Assembly: GCF_937859865.1 (NCBI RefSeq)
Contig: NZ_CALMAT010000066.1
Location: 264-35,748 of the forward strand
DNA: 35,485 bases
Source of the DNA: an uncultured Mucilaginibacter sp.
GTDB taxonomy: Bacteria; Bacteroidota; Bacteroidia; Sphingobacteriales; Sphingobacteriaceae
Reading direction: 5' to 3'
Under the pieces are notes generated by a model that saw only the letters and a list, made by a program, of their open reading frames with translations, made no database searches and had not been told where the DNA came from. Made by a program: the position numbers and the translations under genes. Shown here one piece after another: positions 22,595-30,956 of the stretch; the stretch's first letter is position 1, and the number at the start of each line of letters is the position of its first letter.

Positions 22595-23865
22595 AGATAC
22601 AGGAAATAAAACAGCGGTTTGGCATCATCGGCAATTCTCCTTTGCTTAACCGCGCCATTGATATTGCAAACCAGGTTGCGCCAACCGATATTTCAGTGTT
22701 GATTACCGGCGAAAGCGGCAGCGGAAAAGAAGTTTTTTCGCACATCATCCACCAAATGAGCCCGCGGAAACATGGCCCTTTTATCGCGGTAAACTGCGGT
22801 GCCATTCCCGAAGGAACCATTGATTCTGAACTATTTGGCCACGAAAAAGGCGCTTATACCGGTGCCATCGGCGAGCGGAAAGGTTATTTTGAAACCGTAA
22901 ACGGCGGTACCATTTTTTTGGATGAAATTGCCGAAATGCCTTTGGGAACGCAAGCACGTTTGCTTCGGGTTTTAGAATCGGGGCAATACATTAAAGTTGG
23001 CTCTTCCAAAGTCGAAAAAACCAATGTGCGTGTTATCGCGGCAACCAATGTGGATGTTTATGAAGCGGTAAAATCAGGAAAATTCAGGGAAGATTTGTAT
23101 TATCGGTTGAATACAGTGCCGCTTCGGATTCCACCGCTGCGCGATCGGAAAGAAGATATTTATTTGTTGTTCCGAAAATTTACGGCTGATTTTACAGCCA
23201 AATATCGTTCGCCGCCCATCCAAATGAACGAAGAAGCGCAGCAAATGCTGGTCAATTACAGCTGGCCGGGAAATGTGCGCCAGTTAAAAAATATTGCAGA
23301 ACAATTAGCGGTTTTAGAGCGCGATCATACCATTTCTGCGCAAAGCTTGTTGCAATATATCCCGCAGGAAAACAGCGGCAGCAATTTGCCAATGCGCATC
23401 AACCAGCAAAAAAAAGACGATTTTTCTGAACGTGATATTTTGTACAAAGTGCTTTTTGACATGAAGCGCGACATGACGGATTTGAAGAAACTCGTCGTTG
23501 ACATCATTGAACATGGCGGCGTTTCTGATAATTATGCAGGAAATCCGCAGGTTTTAAACCAGTTGTACCGCGATGTGGAACTGGAAAACGACCATAATCA
23601 AAACCCAAACCAGCTTCACCAAAACCATCAGCAGGAACCCACTTTAACCATTCAGCAACCTATCGTTCAGAACAACAACAATAAAGAACTGAATATTACA
23701 CATGAGGCCGAAGAAGTGGAAGAATCACTTTCGCTGATGGAAAAAGAATCAGACCTGATCAAAAAAGCACTGAAAAAACACAAAGGCAAACGCAAATTTG
23801 CGGCGCAGGAACTGGGCATTTCTGAACGGACTTTGTACCGGAAAATCAAAGAACTCAATTTATAA
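22591..23865 (+). CDS. Sigma54-interacting transcription activator without a sensor domain
   Basis: A 424-residue AAA+ enhancer-binding protein that would open sigma54 promoters by ATP hydrolysis. The AAA+ core starts almost at the N-terminus: Walker A GESGSGKEVF (about residue 39), the sigma54 contact loop GAYTGA (about 91, with Tyr for Phe), Walker B GGTIFLDEIAE (about 109) and the arginine-containing FREDLYYRLNTVPLRIPPLR. A polar Asn/Gln-rich linker (about 330-370) leads to the Fis-type helix-turn-helix FAAQELGISERTLYRKIKEL. There is no receiver, PAS or GAF domain. The place between miaB and lptE is the usual one in Bacteroidota as I recall. Confidence 0.93.
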   Translation: MEIQEIKQRFGIIGNSPLLNRAIDIANQVAPTDISVLITGESGSGKEVFSHIIHQMSPRKHGPFIAVNCGAIPEGTIDSELFGHEKGAYTGAIGERKGYFETVNGGTIFLDEIAEMPLGTQARLLRVLESGQYIKVGSSKVEKTNVRVIAATNVDVYEAVKSGKFREDLYYRLNTVPLRIPPLRDRKEDIYLLFRKFTADFTAKYRSPPIQMNEEAQQMLVNYSWPGNVRQLKNIAEQLAVLERDHTISAQSLLQYIPQENSGSNLPMRINQQKKDDFSERDILYKVLFDMKRDMTDLKKLVVDIIEHGGVSDNYAGNPQVLNQLYRDVELENDHNQNPNQLHQNHQQEPTLTIQQPIVQNNNNKELNITHEAEEVEESLSLMEKESDLIKKALKKHKGKRKFAAQELGISERTLYRKIKELNL

Positions 23866-23889
23866 AAACCATCAAAAGCCTAAAAAGGC

Positions 23890-23913
23890 AATGCTTCTTT
23901 TACCATGAAAAAA
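23890..23913 (-). repeat. Short dispersed element at the lptE start
   Basis: Plus strand AATGCTTCTTTTACC then ATGAAAAAA; the lptE ATG (23905) lies inside the element. Confidence 0.7.
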
Positions 23914-24414
23914 TACGTGCTGCTGCTGATTGTGCCTTTGCTGTTCCTGTTTCAATCTTGCGGCGTTTATTCGTTAAGCGGAGGTTCGGTTGGCGCATTA
24001 AAAACCGTAAACGTAATGTATTTTGAAAACGTTGCGCCTTTGGTCATCAATAATTTAAGCCAAACTTTTACCCAGGCATTGCAAGACCGCATCCGTACGC
24101 AAACCCGTTTAAGTACCGTACGCGGCGAGGCAGACGCAACGCTGGAAGGCCGCATCACCAACTATTCCATTGCGCCAACCGTTTTGCCGGCCAACACCAC
24201 CAACACTGCACCGATTGTGAACACCAACCGCTTGACGATTACGGTTACTGTAAAATACACCAACAGTTTAGACCCGAAACAGAGTTTTGAGCAATCGTTT
24301 CCGCGTTATAAAGATTACCAGGGCGATATCGGGACGCAGGAACAAGCCCTGATAGCAGCAATTGTCCAACAGTTGACGGAAGATATTTTTAACCGGGCTT
24401 TTGCAAATTGGTAA
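23905..24414 (+). CDS. lptE: LPS-assembly lipoprotein LptE
   Basis: LptE plugs the LptD barrel in the outer membrane and helps insert LPS. The 169-residue protein has a lipoprotein signal peptide (MKKYVLLLIVPLLFLFQSC, lipid on Cys19), followed by GVYSLSGGS, TVNVMYFENVAPLVINNLSQ and the DATLEGRITNYSIAPT strand. This fits the Bacteroidota LptE-like family (DUF3576-free, short type). The ATG is within a dispersed element. The next gene overlaps its 3' end by 14 bases if it starts at 24401. Confidence 0.85.
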   Translation: MKKYVLLLIVPLLFLFQSCGVYSLSGGSVGALKTVNVMYFENVAPLVINNLSQTFTQALQDRIRTQTRLSTVRGEADATLEGRITNYSIAPTVLPANTTNTAPIVNTNRLTITVTVKYTNSLDPKQSFEQSFPRYKDYQGDIGTQEQALIAAIVQQLTEDIFNRAFANW

Positions 24415-26062
24415 GCTAAATCGTTTTTCAACCGTGGATCAGATACAAAACGCGCCAACGCCCGAAATTTTAAAAAGCTTAATTGCCAATCCGGTTGCTG
24501 CAAACTTCAATCATTTGGAAGTTTTGGAAGCGTTGGTGCAGCTTTATCCGACTTGCAGTATTTTCCACTTGCTGCTGGCCAAAGCGGCACAAAGCAGCGA
24601 CTCGGAAACAGCGGCAAAAATGTTGCAAGCTGCCGCGGCAAACGTTGCCAACCGCGAAGTTTTGTTTAAGCTGATCCATCAACCCAAATTATTGGTTGCA
24701 GCAAAACCAGAAAAGCTGTTTCCGCCGGTACAAATCCCGCAAAAAGCAGAAGCTTATAAACCCAATGCTTCTTTTGCAACGGTAATTTCGTTATCAGATG
24801 ACAATGAAGTTTTGGTTTCGGAAGAGATTGTTCCTCCGATAAAAACGGATGCTTCTTTTACCGATGAAAAATTGGTGTCCGAAGATCATTCAGAATTGGT
24901 TGATGCCGAAACCGAACCAAAAACTGATGCTTCTTTTACCGGCAAAAATTTGGTATCCGAAGAGCAATTAACAACCGTTGAGCCTGGCATCGAACTAAAA
25001 CCGGAAGAAGCGATGGCTGCCGAAAACGACCTTCGCGTAGAAGATGTCAGCTTAAATTTTATCAATACAGATGCACAAGTTGAACAGCCTGCGGAATTAG
25101 GAACCGAACCGGTTTTGGTTGAAGGAACGCCGGAACCATTTTCGATACAGGAAGATATTCTCCAGGAAACCGGCCCTTCTTCAACGCCCAATACTGCTTC
25201 CAACGAAATTGACGAGGAGGTTTTTGAGGAGATCATGGCGATTGAGGACATGGATTTTAAGGCGGTAAAAACAGTATTGCCGCAAAAACCTGAATTTGAA
25301 CCTCAGCCTGAAACCCAACTTCAGCCTGAAATTAAAACAGAAGAAAAACCGGCTTTCACCATTCAGGACAAGGCGGAAAAAGATATGCTGAGCAGCATCG
25401 CTTCTATTGATTACTTTACTTTTAACAACAAGTTCGGGCAAAACCAAACGCCTTCTGTTCAGGAAAAAGCGGCATCAGAAAAAGTTGAAGATAAGCGGGA
25501 AATTGTTTTGGCGAAACCGGAGCCATCGGAACAAACGGAACAAGAAACGGTATCAAAATACCACGATGACAAAATGCCCTACACGTTTATGTGGTGGCTG
25601 GACAAAACCCGGAAAGAATACGCCGGAACTTACCAGCCTTACGTAAAAAACCAGCAAAACGAAAAGGCAAACACCAGTTTGAGCGTTGGCCCGGAACTAC
25701 ACCAGCAATACATTGAAAGTATTTTTCATACCAAACCGCCGCACGAAATGGCGGAAAACAGTTTGCCGCCCGTGATCGAGCCGCCGGTAAAACGCAAGGA
25801 AGACCAGTTGATCGAGCGTTTTATCATCCAGGAACCACACATCCATCCGCCCAGCAGCGATAAACTCGACACGGAAAACAAGGCTAAAAAAAGCTCTGAA
25901 GACGGAGATATTTTGGTAACCGAAACGCTGGCCAAAATTTATTTTGACCAAATGCTTTACCACAAAGCCTTGGATACGTATAAAAAGCTGTTGTTGAAGT
26001 TTCCGGAAAAAAACCGTTACTTTACCGCCCAAATTGAACTGATCGAGAATAAAATAAATTAA
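24401..26062 (+). CDS. Acidic low-complexity protein with C-terminal TPR-like repeat
   Basis: About 553 residues if the TTG at 24401 is used (overlapping lptE); a GTG at 24434 is an alternative. The N-terminal 110 residues are helical and Ala-rich, then comes a long disordered acidic region rich in Glu, Pro and Val, and the C-terminus has one TPR-like helix pair (LAKIYFDQMLYHKALDTYKK with LLLKFPEKNRYFTAQIELIE). No known enzyme domain is seen. The disordered part holds repeated element-encoded peptides: NASFATV, TDASFTDEKLVSE, TDASFTGKNLVSE and AVKTVLPQ. It lies between lptE and secG, so an envelope role is possible. Confidence 0.8.
   Translation: MQIGKLNRFSTVDQIQNAPTPEILKSLIANPVAANFNHLEVLEALVQLYPTCSIFHLLLAKAAQSSDSETAAKMLQAAAANVANREVLFKLIHQPKLLVAAKPEKLFPPVQIPQKAEAYKPNASFATVISLSDDNEVLVSEEIVPPIKTDASFTDEKLVSEDHSELVDAETEPKTDASFTGKNLVSEEQLTTVEPGIELKPEEAMAAENDLRVEDVSLNFINTDAQVEQPAELGTEPVLVEGTPEPFSIQEDILQETGPSSTPNTASNEIDEEVFEEIMAIEDMDFKAVKTVLPQKPEFEPQPETQLQPEIKTEEKPAFTIQDKAEKDMLSSIASIDYFTFNNKFGQNQTPSVQEKAASEKVEDKREIVLAKPEPSEQTEQETVSKYHDDKMPYTFMWWLDKTRKEYAGTYQPYVKNQQNEKANTSLSVGPELHQQYIESIFHTKPPHEMAENSLPPVIEPPVKRKEDQLIERFIIQEPHIHPPSSDKLDTENKAKKSSEDGDILVTETLAKIYFDQMLYHKALDTYKKLLLKFPEKNRYFTAQIELIENKIN
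24836..24953. repeat. Two tandem element-derived units in the acidic TPR gene
   Basis: GATGCTTCTTTTACC occurs at 24848-24862 and again at 24926-24940, 78 bases (26 codons) apart, each followed by a similar LVSE coding stretch. An AAAAAC arm lies before the first. Confidence 0.65.
25253..25280 (+). repeat. Short dispersed element in the acidic TPR gene
   Basis: GATTTTAAGGCG then GTAAAAACAGTATTGCC, in frame, encoding DFKAVKTVLP. Confidence 0.6.
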
Positions 26063-26073
26063 CAATCCCCCAA

Positions 26074-26424
26074 ATGTATTTAGTACATGTTATCCTGATT
26101 ATTATTGTGTGCATCCTGCTTGGCTTGATCGTATTGATCCAAAACCCTAAAGGCGGCGGTTTAAATTCTAACTTTTCGAGTTCAACGCAAATGATGGGCG
26201 TACAAAAAACCGGCGACTTTTTAGAAAAAGGCACCTGGGTTTTGGCCATTGTGCTGATGTTGTTTTCGCTGGCCATTAATGTGGTTGCCAAAAGCGGCCC
26301 GGCAAGGGCTACCAAAATTCAAAACCAGGAACAAATTGAAAAAGCCTCTAAACCAACAGCACCGGTTAGCGGTCCGCTCAATTTGCCTCCGGTAACCAGC
26401 CCGCAGGCTCCAGCAAAAAAATAG
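26074..26424 (+). CDS. secG: Preprotein translocase subunit SecG
   Basis: SecG is the small inner-membrane partner of SecYE. The 116-residue protein has two membrane helices (YLVHVILIIIVCILLGLIVL and WVLAIVLMLFSLAINVVA) around the conserved loop QNPKGGGLNSNFSSSTQMMG, followed by a disordered tail with Pro and Ala. It begins 11 bases after the TPR-like gene and is likely co-transcribed with it. Its TAG stop abuts a dispersed element, which is followed by a terminator. Confidence 0.95.
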   Translation: MYLVHVILIIIVCILLGLIVLIQNPKGGGLNSNFSSSTQMMGVQKTGDFLEKGTWVLAIVLMLFSLAINVVAKSGPARATKIQNQEQIEKASKPTAPVSGPLNLPPVTSPQAPAKK

Positions 26425-26443
26425 GTATAAAAACAGTATCAGC
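26419..26443 (+). repeat. Short dispersed element at the secG stop
   Basis: AAATAGGTAT then AAAAACAGTATCAGC; the TAG at 26422-26424 is the secG stop. Confidence 0.65.
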
Positions 26444-26476
26444 AAAAAAGCTTTTGGACAACCGGAAGCCTTTTTT
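26444..26476 (+). terminator. Probable intrinsic terminator after secG
   Basis: AAAAAAGCTTTTGG and CCGGAAGCCTTTTTT pair with one bulge and end in six T. It separates the miaB-secG cluster from groS. Confidence 0.65.
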
Positions 26477-26667
26477 GTTTCCTGCCCTTTCTGCCAGGAT
26501 GGCACGTTCATTTATTTTTTAAAGGGCTTCCTCTATTTTTAGAAACGCAATTTTGACAAGTTGAAACCGCTGTTAAGCCAATATGTGCATAAAAACGCCT
26601 TTGGCACAGTTGCTGTTAAACCGTCATTAAAATATTTTTATCTAAAACTAAAAATTCAAAAATAACT

Positions 26668-26943
26668 ATGTCATTAAACATCAAACCAATTGGAGACAGA
26701 GTAGTGGTAGAAGCTGCCGCTGCTGAAGAAAAGACTGCATCCGGTATTTTCATTCCTGACACTGCAAAAGAAAAACCACAACGCGGAACCATCGTTGCAG
26801 TGGGCGAAGGCAAAAAAGATGAGCCTTTAGTTGTTAAAGTTGGCGACCAGGTTTTATATGGCAAATATGCCGGTACTGAAATTACTTACGAAGGTAAAGA
26901 GTACTTAATTATGCGCGAATCAGACGTTTACGCTGTATTGTAA
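26668..26943 (+). CDS. groS: Co-chaperonin GroES
   Basis: GroES caps the GroEL folding chamber. 91 residues, standard length, with [40 protein letters not shown] and [20 protein letters not shown], in family order. It starts at ATG 26668 and groL follows 57 bases later. I see no CIRCE element (TTAGCACTC dyad) in the 190 bases upstream; a degenerate TTTGGCAC stretch at 26599-26606 is not a full sigma54 promoter. Confidence 0.98.
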   Translation: MSLNIKPIGDRVVVEAAAAEEKTASGIFIPDTAKEKPQRGTIVAVGEGKKDEPLVVKVGDQVLYGKYAGTEITYEGKEYLIMRESDVYAVL

Positions 26944-27000
26944 ACCGAAAAGATTTCTATTAAAACGATTTATTTCAATAAGTAAAAATTCAAAAATACA

Positions 27001-28641
27001 ATGGCAAAACAAGTTAAATACAATGTAGAAGCACGCGATGCTTTAAAACGCGGTGTTGATATTTTAGCTAATGCAGTTAAAGTAACTTTAGGCCCCAAAG
27101 GACGTAACGTTATTATCGACAAAAAATTTGGTTCCCCAATCATCACCAAAGATGGTGTAACGGTTGCTAAAGAAATCGAACTGAAAGATTCTTTAGAAAA
27201 TATGGGCGCACAAATGGTAAAAGAAGTGGCCTCTAAAACTGCTGATATTGCAGGCGACGGAACAACTACGGCTACTGTTTTGGCGCAGGCTATCGTTACA
27301 GCTGGCATTAAAAACGTGGCCGCCGGTGCAAACCCAATGGATTTGAAACGCGGTATTGACAAAGCTGTTGCGGCTGTTGTTGAAGATTTGAAAAAACAAT
27401 CTCAAACCGTTGGCGAAGACAATAACAAAATCAAACAAGTTGCTTCTATCTCTGCCAATAATGATGAAGTGATTGGTGCTTTAATTGCCACCGCGATGGA
27501 AAAAGTTGGTAAAGATGGTGTAATTACGGTTGAAGAAGCAAAAGGAACTGAAACTGAAGTGAGAACTGTAGAAGGTATGCAGTTTGACCGTGGTTATCTT
27601 TCCCCATATTTCGTTACCAATGCCGATAAAATGGAAGCGGAATTAGAAAACCCTTACATTTTGATCTATGACAAAAAGATCAGCAGCATGAAAGAATTGT
27701 TGCCGGTATTGGAAAAACAAGTTCAAACAGGCAAACCATTATTAATTATTGCTGAAGATTTAGACGGAGAAGCATTAGCAACTTTGGTTGTGAATAAAAT
27801 CCGTGGCTCGCTGAAAGTTGTTGCTGTTAAAGCGCCGGGTTTTGGTGATCGCCGTAAAGCTATGTTAGAAGATATCGCTATCCTAACCGGCGGAACGGTA
27901 ATTTCCGAAGAAAGAGGTTACAAATTAGAAAATGCCGACCTTTCTTATTTGGGCACTGCCGAGAAAATTGTGGTTGATAAAGACAACACAACTGTAATTA
28001 ACGGTGCAGGCCAATCCGAAGAAATCAAAAACCGCGTTAACCAAATCAAATCTCAAATCGAATCAACTACTTCTGATTACGACCGCGAAAAACTGCAAGA
28101 ACGCTTGGCCAAATTATCTGGTGGTGTTGCTGTATTGTACGTTGGTGCTGCTACCGAAGTAGAAATGAAAGAGAAAAAAGACCGTGTTGATGATGCTTTA
28201 CATGCTACCCGCGCTGCGGTTGAAGAAGGTATCGTTGCCGGTGGTGGTGTTGCTTTCATCCGCGCGGTAGATTCTTTAAAAGATTTGAAAGGCGAAAATG
28301 AAGACGAAAACACAGGTATCCAAATTATCCGCCGTGCGATTGAAGAACCATTGCGCCAGATTTGCGAAAACGCAGGTATCGAAGGTTCTATCGTGGTACA
28401 AAAAGTAAAAGAAGGAACTGCTGATTTTGGTTACAATGCCCGTACCGATAAATATGAAAACTTAATTGGTGCCGGTGTTATTGACCCAACTAAAGTAGGC
28501 CGTGTGGCTTTGGAAAACGCAGCTTCTATTGCAGCTATGTTGCTGACAACGGAGTGCGTTTTGGCTGACGACCCTGAAGACGAAAAAGGTGGCGGCGGTA
28601 TGCCTCCAATGGGTGGCGGCGGTATGGGCGGCATGATGTAA
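27001..28641 (+). CDS. groL: Chaperonin GroEL
   Basis: GroEL is the ATP-driven tetradecameric folding chamber. 546 residues, full length, beginning [20 protein letters not shown]. The ATP-binding motif [14 protein letters not shown], the apical segment and [20 protein letters not shown] are all present, and the tail has the usual Gly-Gly-Met repeats ([17 protein letters not shown]). Downstream is a good terminator. No sign of damage. Confidence 0.99.
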   Translation: MAKQVKYNVEARDALKRGVDILANAVKVTLGPKGRNVIIDKKFGSPIITKDGVTVAKEIELKDSLENMGAQMVKEVASKTADIAGDGTTTATVLAQAIVTAGIKNVAAGANPMDLKRGIDKAVAAVVEDLKKQSQTVGEDNNKIKQVASISANNDEVIGALIATAMEKVGKDGVITVEEAKGTETEVRTVEGMQFDRGYLSPYFVTNADKMEAELENPYILIYDKKISSMKELLPVLEKQVQTGKPLLIIAEDLDGEALATLVVNKIRGSLKVVAVKAPGFGDRRKAMLEDIAILTGGTVISEERGYKLENADLSYLGTAEKIVVDKDNTTVINGAGQSEEIKNRVNQIKSQIESTTSDYDREKLQERLAKLSGGVAVLYVGAATEVEMKEKKDRVDDALHATRAAVEEGIVAGGGVAFIRAVDSLKDLKGENEDENTGIQIIRRAIEEPLRQICENAGIEGSIVVQKVKEGTADFGYNARTDKYENLIGAGVIDPTKVGRVALENAASIAAMLLTTECVLADDPEDEKGGGGMPPMGGGGMGGMM

Positions 28642-28678
28642 TCAGCCGTTTCATCACTGTACACTTTTTAATACATTT

Positions 28679-28712
28679 AAAAGCCTGTCTAATTTAGTAG
28701 ACAGGCTTTTTT
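28679..28712 (+). terminator. Intrinsic terminator after groL
   Basis: AAAAGCCTGTCTA and TAGACAGGCTTTT pair perfectly around ATTTAG, followed by T. Confidence 0.92.
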
Positions 28713-28722
28713 GTTTAATACC

Positions 28723-28750
28723 AATTTTTGCAAGGTAAAAGAAGCATTGC
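28723..28750 (+). repeat. Short dispersed element after groL
   Basis: AATTTTTGCAAG then GTAAAAGAAGCATTGC, just past the terminator. Confidence 0.75.
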
Positions 28751-29015
28751 TTTAGCTAATTGTTAAGAAATTTTAATTTCAGCGTTAATCAAGCGATTAA
28801 ATGTTTAAACTTATATAAATATGACAGAATAAGAAATTACAGGCACTAAGTTTGTATTGTAATAGACATGAAACAATTACTTGTAAAAAAGAACCACTAC
28901 AAAACAATCATAATTGATTGGGTTGCATCAGAAGTTCCGACGATATTATTTTCTTTGCTGTAAGTTTGATTGCCGTTACGCTTTATAAATAATTTTAATT
29001 GCCTTTTTAAAATTT
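28751..29015. other. AT-rich stretch without a convincing gene
   Basis: No recognisable protein or RNA. A 31-codon open frame (28868-28963, MKQLLVKKNHYKTIIIDWVA...) has no recognisable family or promoter, so I do not call it. The low GC and adjacent gene remnants suggest decayed or foreign DNA. Confidence 0.5.
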
Positions 29016-29219
29016 TTATAGCTGCTGTTTGGCCTTGATCTCTAAATATTTGTTGATGGTGCTTGCCGTTAAATCTTTAGGATCGCACAAAATAGAATGA
29101 ATACCATACCGGTTTAATTCTTTTACAATTAATTTCTTCTCGTACAAAAACTGTTCTGCAATCGTTTTGATGTAGATTTCTTCCACATCTCCGGCCGGTT
29201 GTTCGGTTATTTTTTTAAT
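29016..29219 (-). pseudogene. C-terminal fragment of a DUF58-like protein
   Basis: The minus strand has an open frame of 67 codons with no start, ending in TAA at 29016-29018. It reads ITEQPAGDVEEIYIKTIAEQ, FLYEKKLIVKELNRYGIHSI and TASTINKYLEIKAKQQL. The last part matches my memory of the C-terminus of DUF58/VWA-type proteins in Bacteroidota (helical, with NKYLEIKA). An in-frame TGA (29220-29222) lies upstream, next to the stop of the DUF2752 gene. The rest of the gene is gone, so it is a remnant. Confidence 0.6.
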
Positions 29220-29234
29220 TCAGTATTTTTTTAA
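29208..29234. repeat. 11-bp direct repeats at the fragment junction
   Basis: TATTTTTTTAA occurs at 29208-29218 and at 29224-29234, exactly where the DUF58-like fragment and the DUF2752 gene meet. This suits deletion by slippage or recombination between short repeats (inference). Confidence 0.65.
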
Positions 29235-29412
29235 AAAACACCGCTAAAAGAAGTACCGGAACCGCTTTCGGATAATAAAGCCGGCTTTCCGCCCAGTTTC
29301 CCTTTAACAAAGCCATCAAAGAGCGCTGAAAACCGCAACCCGGACAATCAATTCCCGTTAAATGTTTAAACGGGCAAGGCAGCAAAAAACGGTTCGTCCA
29401 GCTTTCGGTCAT
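29215..29412 (-). CDS. DUF2752 protein, probably truncated
   Basis: The 65-residue protein contains the DUF2752 core [20 protein letters not shown] (the PxCxxK-x-CPGCG-QR pattern) followed by one hydrophobic stretch (VPVLLLAVF) and an abrupt end KKILN. DUF2752 proteins are usually around 90-130 residues with two or three membrane segments, so the second half seems lost. The stop abuts a DUF58-like fragment. A dispersed-element-like sequence (29238-29259) codes PVLLLAV near the end. It is divergent from sdaA. Function unknown; it may be non-functional. Confidence 0.6.
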   Translation of the reverse strand: MTESWTNRFLLPCPFKHLTGIDCPGCGFQRSLMALLKGNWAESRLYYPKAVPVLLLAVFFKKILN

Positions 29413-29461
29413 GGTTATTTCAACAGCAACAATGCCTGCTTTACATCGCTTTTAAAAATAG

Positions 29462-29469
29462 TAATTTTG
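29462..29469 (+). promoter_or_regulatory. -7 box for sdaA
   Basis: TAATTTTG matches TAnnTTTG and ends directly before ATG 29470, with a second ATG at 29473. The transcript would start at or after the first ATG, so initiation may be leaderless at the second. Confidence 0.5.
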
Positions 29470-30903
29470 ATGATGCAAAAAGAGCAGATCTCTGTTTTTG
29501 ATATGTTTAAAATTGGTATTGGGCCGTCCAGTTCGCATACCTTGGGGCCGTGGCGTGCGGCACAGCAATTTGTGCAATTATTAGAAAATTTGGCACAATT
29601 ACAACAGGTTACACAAATCAAGATCCTGCTTTACGGTTCTTTGGCGAAAACCGGAAAAGGCCATGGAACCGATATTGCCGTATTGTTGGGTTTAAGCGGA
29701 GACGATCCGGTTACGTTTGATGTGGATCAAATCGAACCAAAGATTGAAAACATTCAGCAAAGCCGACACTTAAATTTAGGTGGTAAAAGAAGCATCCGTT
29801 TTTCGTACGAAGACGACCTGCTTTTTTTGATGGGTAGCAGTTTGCCTTTTCACCCAAACGCCGTTACTTTTCAGGCTTTTTTGGAAAATGGAAAAGCTGT
29901 TAGCGAAACTTATTATTCTATCGGCGGTGGTTTTGTGGTGAACGATAACGGCACATCTTCTGCTGCAAAACCTGAAGTTGATTTGCCTTTTCCTATCGAA
30001 ACTGCCAATGATTTGCTGCACTGGTGTTTAAAGACCGGCTTAAAAATCTCCGATATCGTGATGGAAAACGAGCTGGCCTGGCGCAGCGAAGAAGCAACCA
30101 AAGCGGGCGTACTGCAAATTTTTGAAGTGATGAAAGGCTGTTTGTACCGCGGCTGCCACACTTCCGGCTATTTGCCTGGCGGTTTGAATGTTGCCCGCCG
30201 TGCTGCCCGAACAAACAAGCGTTTGTTGGGCGATGATGTTTACCACGACTACGAAAGCTGGACCAGTGCCATCAAACAAAAAAGCAACAGCTTTCCATAC
30301 ACTTTGGATTGGGTAAGCTGTTTTGCTTTGGCGGTGAATGAAGAAAATGCTGCTTTCGGACGCGTAGTTACGGCGCCAACCAATGGTGCGGCAGGCGTTA
30401 TCCCATCTGTTTTGCAATATTTATTAATTTTTTGTGATAAAAACAGCATTGGCCAAACCATCCGTTTCTTGTTAACGGCTTCCGAAATTGGCAGCATCTT
30501 TAAAAAAGGTTCTACCATTTCGGCTGCAATGGGCGGCTGCCAGGCAGAAATTGGCGTTTCTTCGGCGATGGCAGCAGCAGCTTTAACCGAATGTTTGGGC
30601 GGAAGCCAACGCCAGGTTTTGATGGCTGCAGAAATTGCGATGGAACATCACTTGGGCATGACTTGCGACCCAATTGGCGGTTTGGTACAAGTTCCATGCA
30701 TCGAACGCAACACGATGGGCGCGATCAAAGCGATCACGGCTTCGCAATTGGCTTTGCAAAGCAATCCGGACAATGCACGCGTCAGTTTAGATGCCGTAAT
30801 AAAAACGATGTGGGAAACTGCGCAGGACATGAACTCGAAATACAAAGAAACTGCCGATGGCGGTTTGGCCGTTCAAATCCCGATTTCGATGCCGGAATGC
30901 TGA
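29470..30903 (+). CDS. sdaA: L-serine dehydratase (iron-sulfur, single chain)
   Basis: It deaminates L-serine to pyruvate with a 4Fe-4S cluster. 477 residues from ATG 29470; a longer reading upstream overlaps the promoter. The N-terminal beta domain begins [20 protein letters not shown], and the C-terminal alpha domain carries [58 protein letters not shown], with the cluster cysteines in GGCQAE, TCDP and PCIE. Fused alpha and beta domains are normal for this type. Two element-like stretches occur inside (29772-29797, GGKRSIR; 30426-30452, DKNSIGQ). It is convergent with the GDSL lipoprotein gene. Confidence 0.95.
   Translation: MMQKEQISVFDMFKIGIGPSSSHTLGPWRAAQQFVQLLENLAQLQQVTQIKILLYGSLAKTGKGHGTDIAVLLGLSGDDPVTFDVDQIEPKIENIQQSRHLNLGGKRSIRFSYEDDLLFLMGSSLPFHPNAVTFQAFLENGKAVSETYYSIGGGFVVNDNGTSSAAKPEVDLPFPIETANDLLHWCLKTGLKISDIVMENELAWRSEEATKAGVLQIFEVMKGCLYRGCHTSGYLPGGLNVARRAARTNKRLLGDDVYHDYESWTSAIKQKSNSFPYTLDWVSCFALAVNEENAAFGRVVTAPTNGAAGVIPSVLQYLLIFCDKNSIGQTIRFLLTASEIGSIFKKGSTISAAMGGCQAEIGVSSAMAAAALTECLGGSQRQVLMAAEIAMEHHLGMTCDPIGGLVQVPCIERNTMGAIKAITASQLALQSNPDNARVSLDAVIKTMWETAQDMNSKYKETADGGLAVQIPISMPEC
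30426..30452 (+). repeat. Short dispersed element-like stretch inside sdaA
   Basis: AATTTTTTGTG then ATAAAAACAGCATTGG, in frame, encoding CDKNSIG in a surface loop between conserved blocks. A weaker one is at 29772-29797. Confidence 0.45.
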
Positions 30904-30929
30904 TTTTTAGGTGGTAAAAGAAGCATTGG
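30902..30929 (+). repeat. Short dispersed element at the sdaA/lipoprotein junction
   Basis: GATTTTTAGGTG then GTAAAAGAAGCATTGG; the GA of the sdaA TGA stop is its first two bases. Almost identical to 8676-8700. Confidence 0.8.
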
Positions 30930-30956
30930 CTTCCTGTTTAAAAACACAAAATCTAC

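Noticed and set aside
26585-26620. Possible sigma54 promoter (TTTGGCAC) before groS
   Set aside because: The spacing and -12 GC do not fit TGGCAC-N5-TTGC; only the -24 part is good.
28868-28963. 31-codon open frame after groL
   Set aside because: No family resemblance, promoter or ribosome site; consistent with chance in AT-rich DNA.
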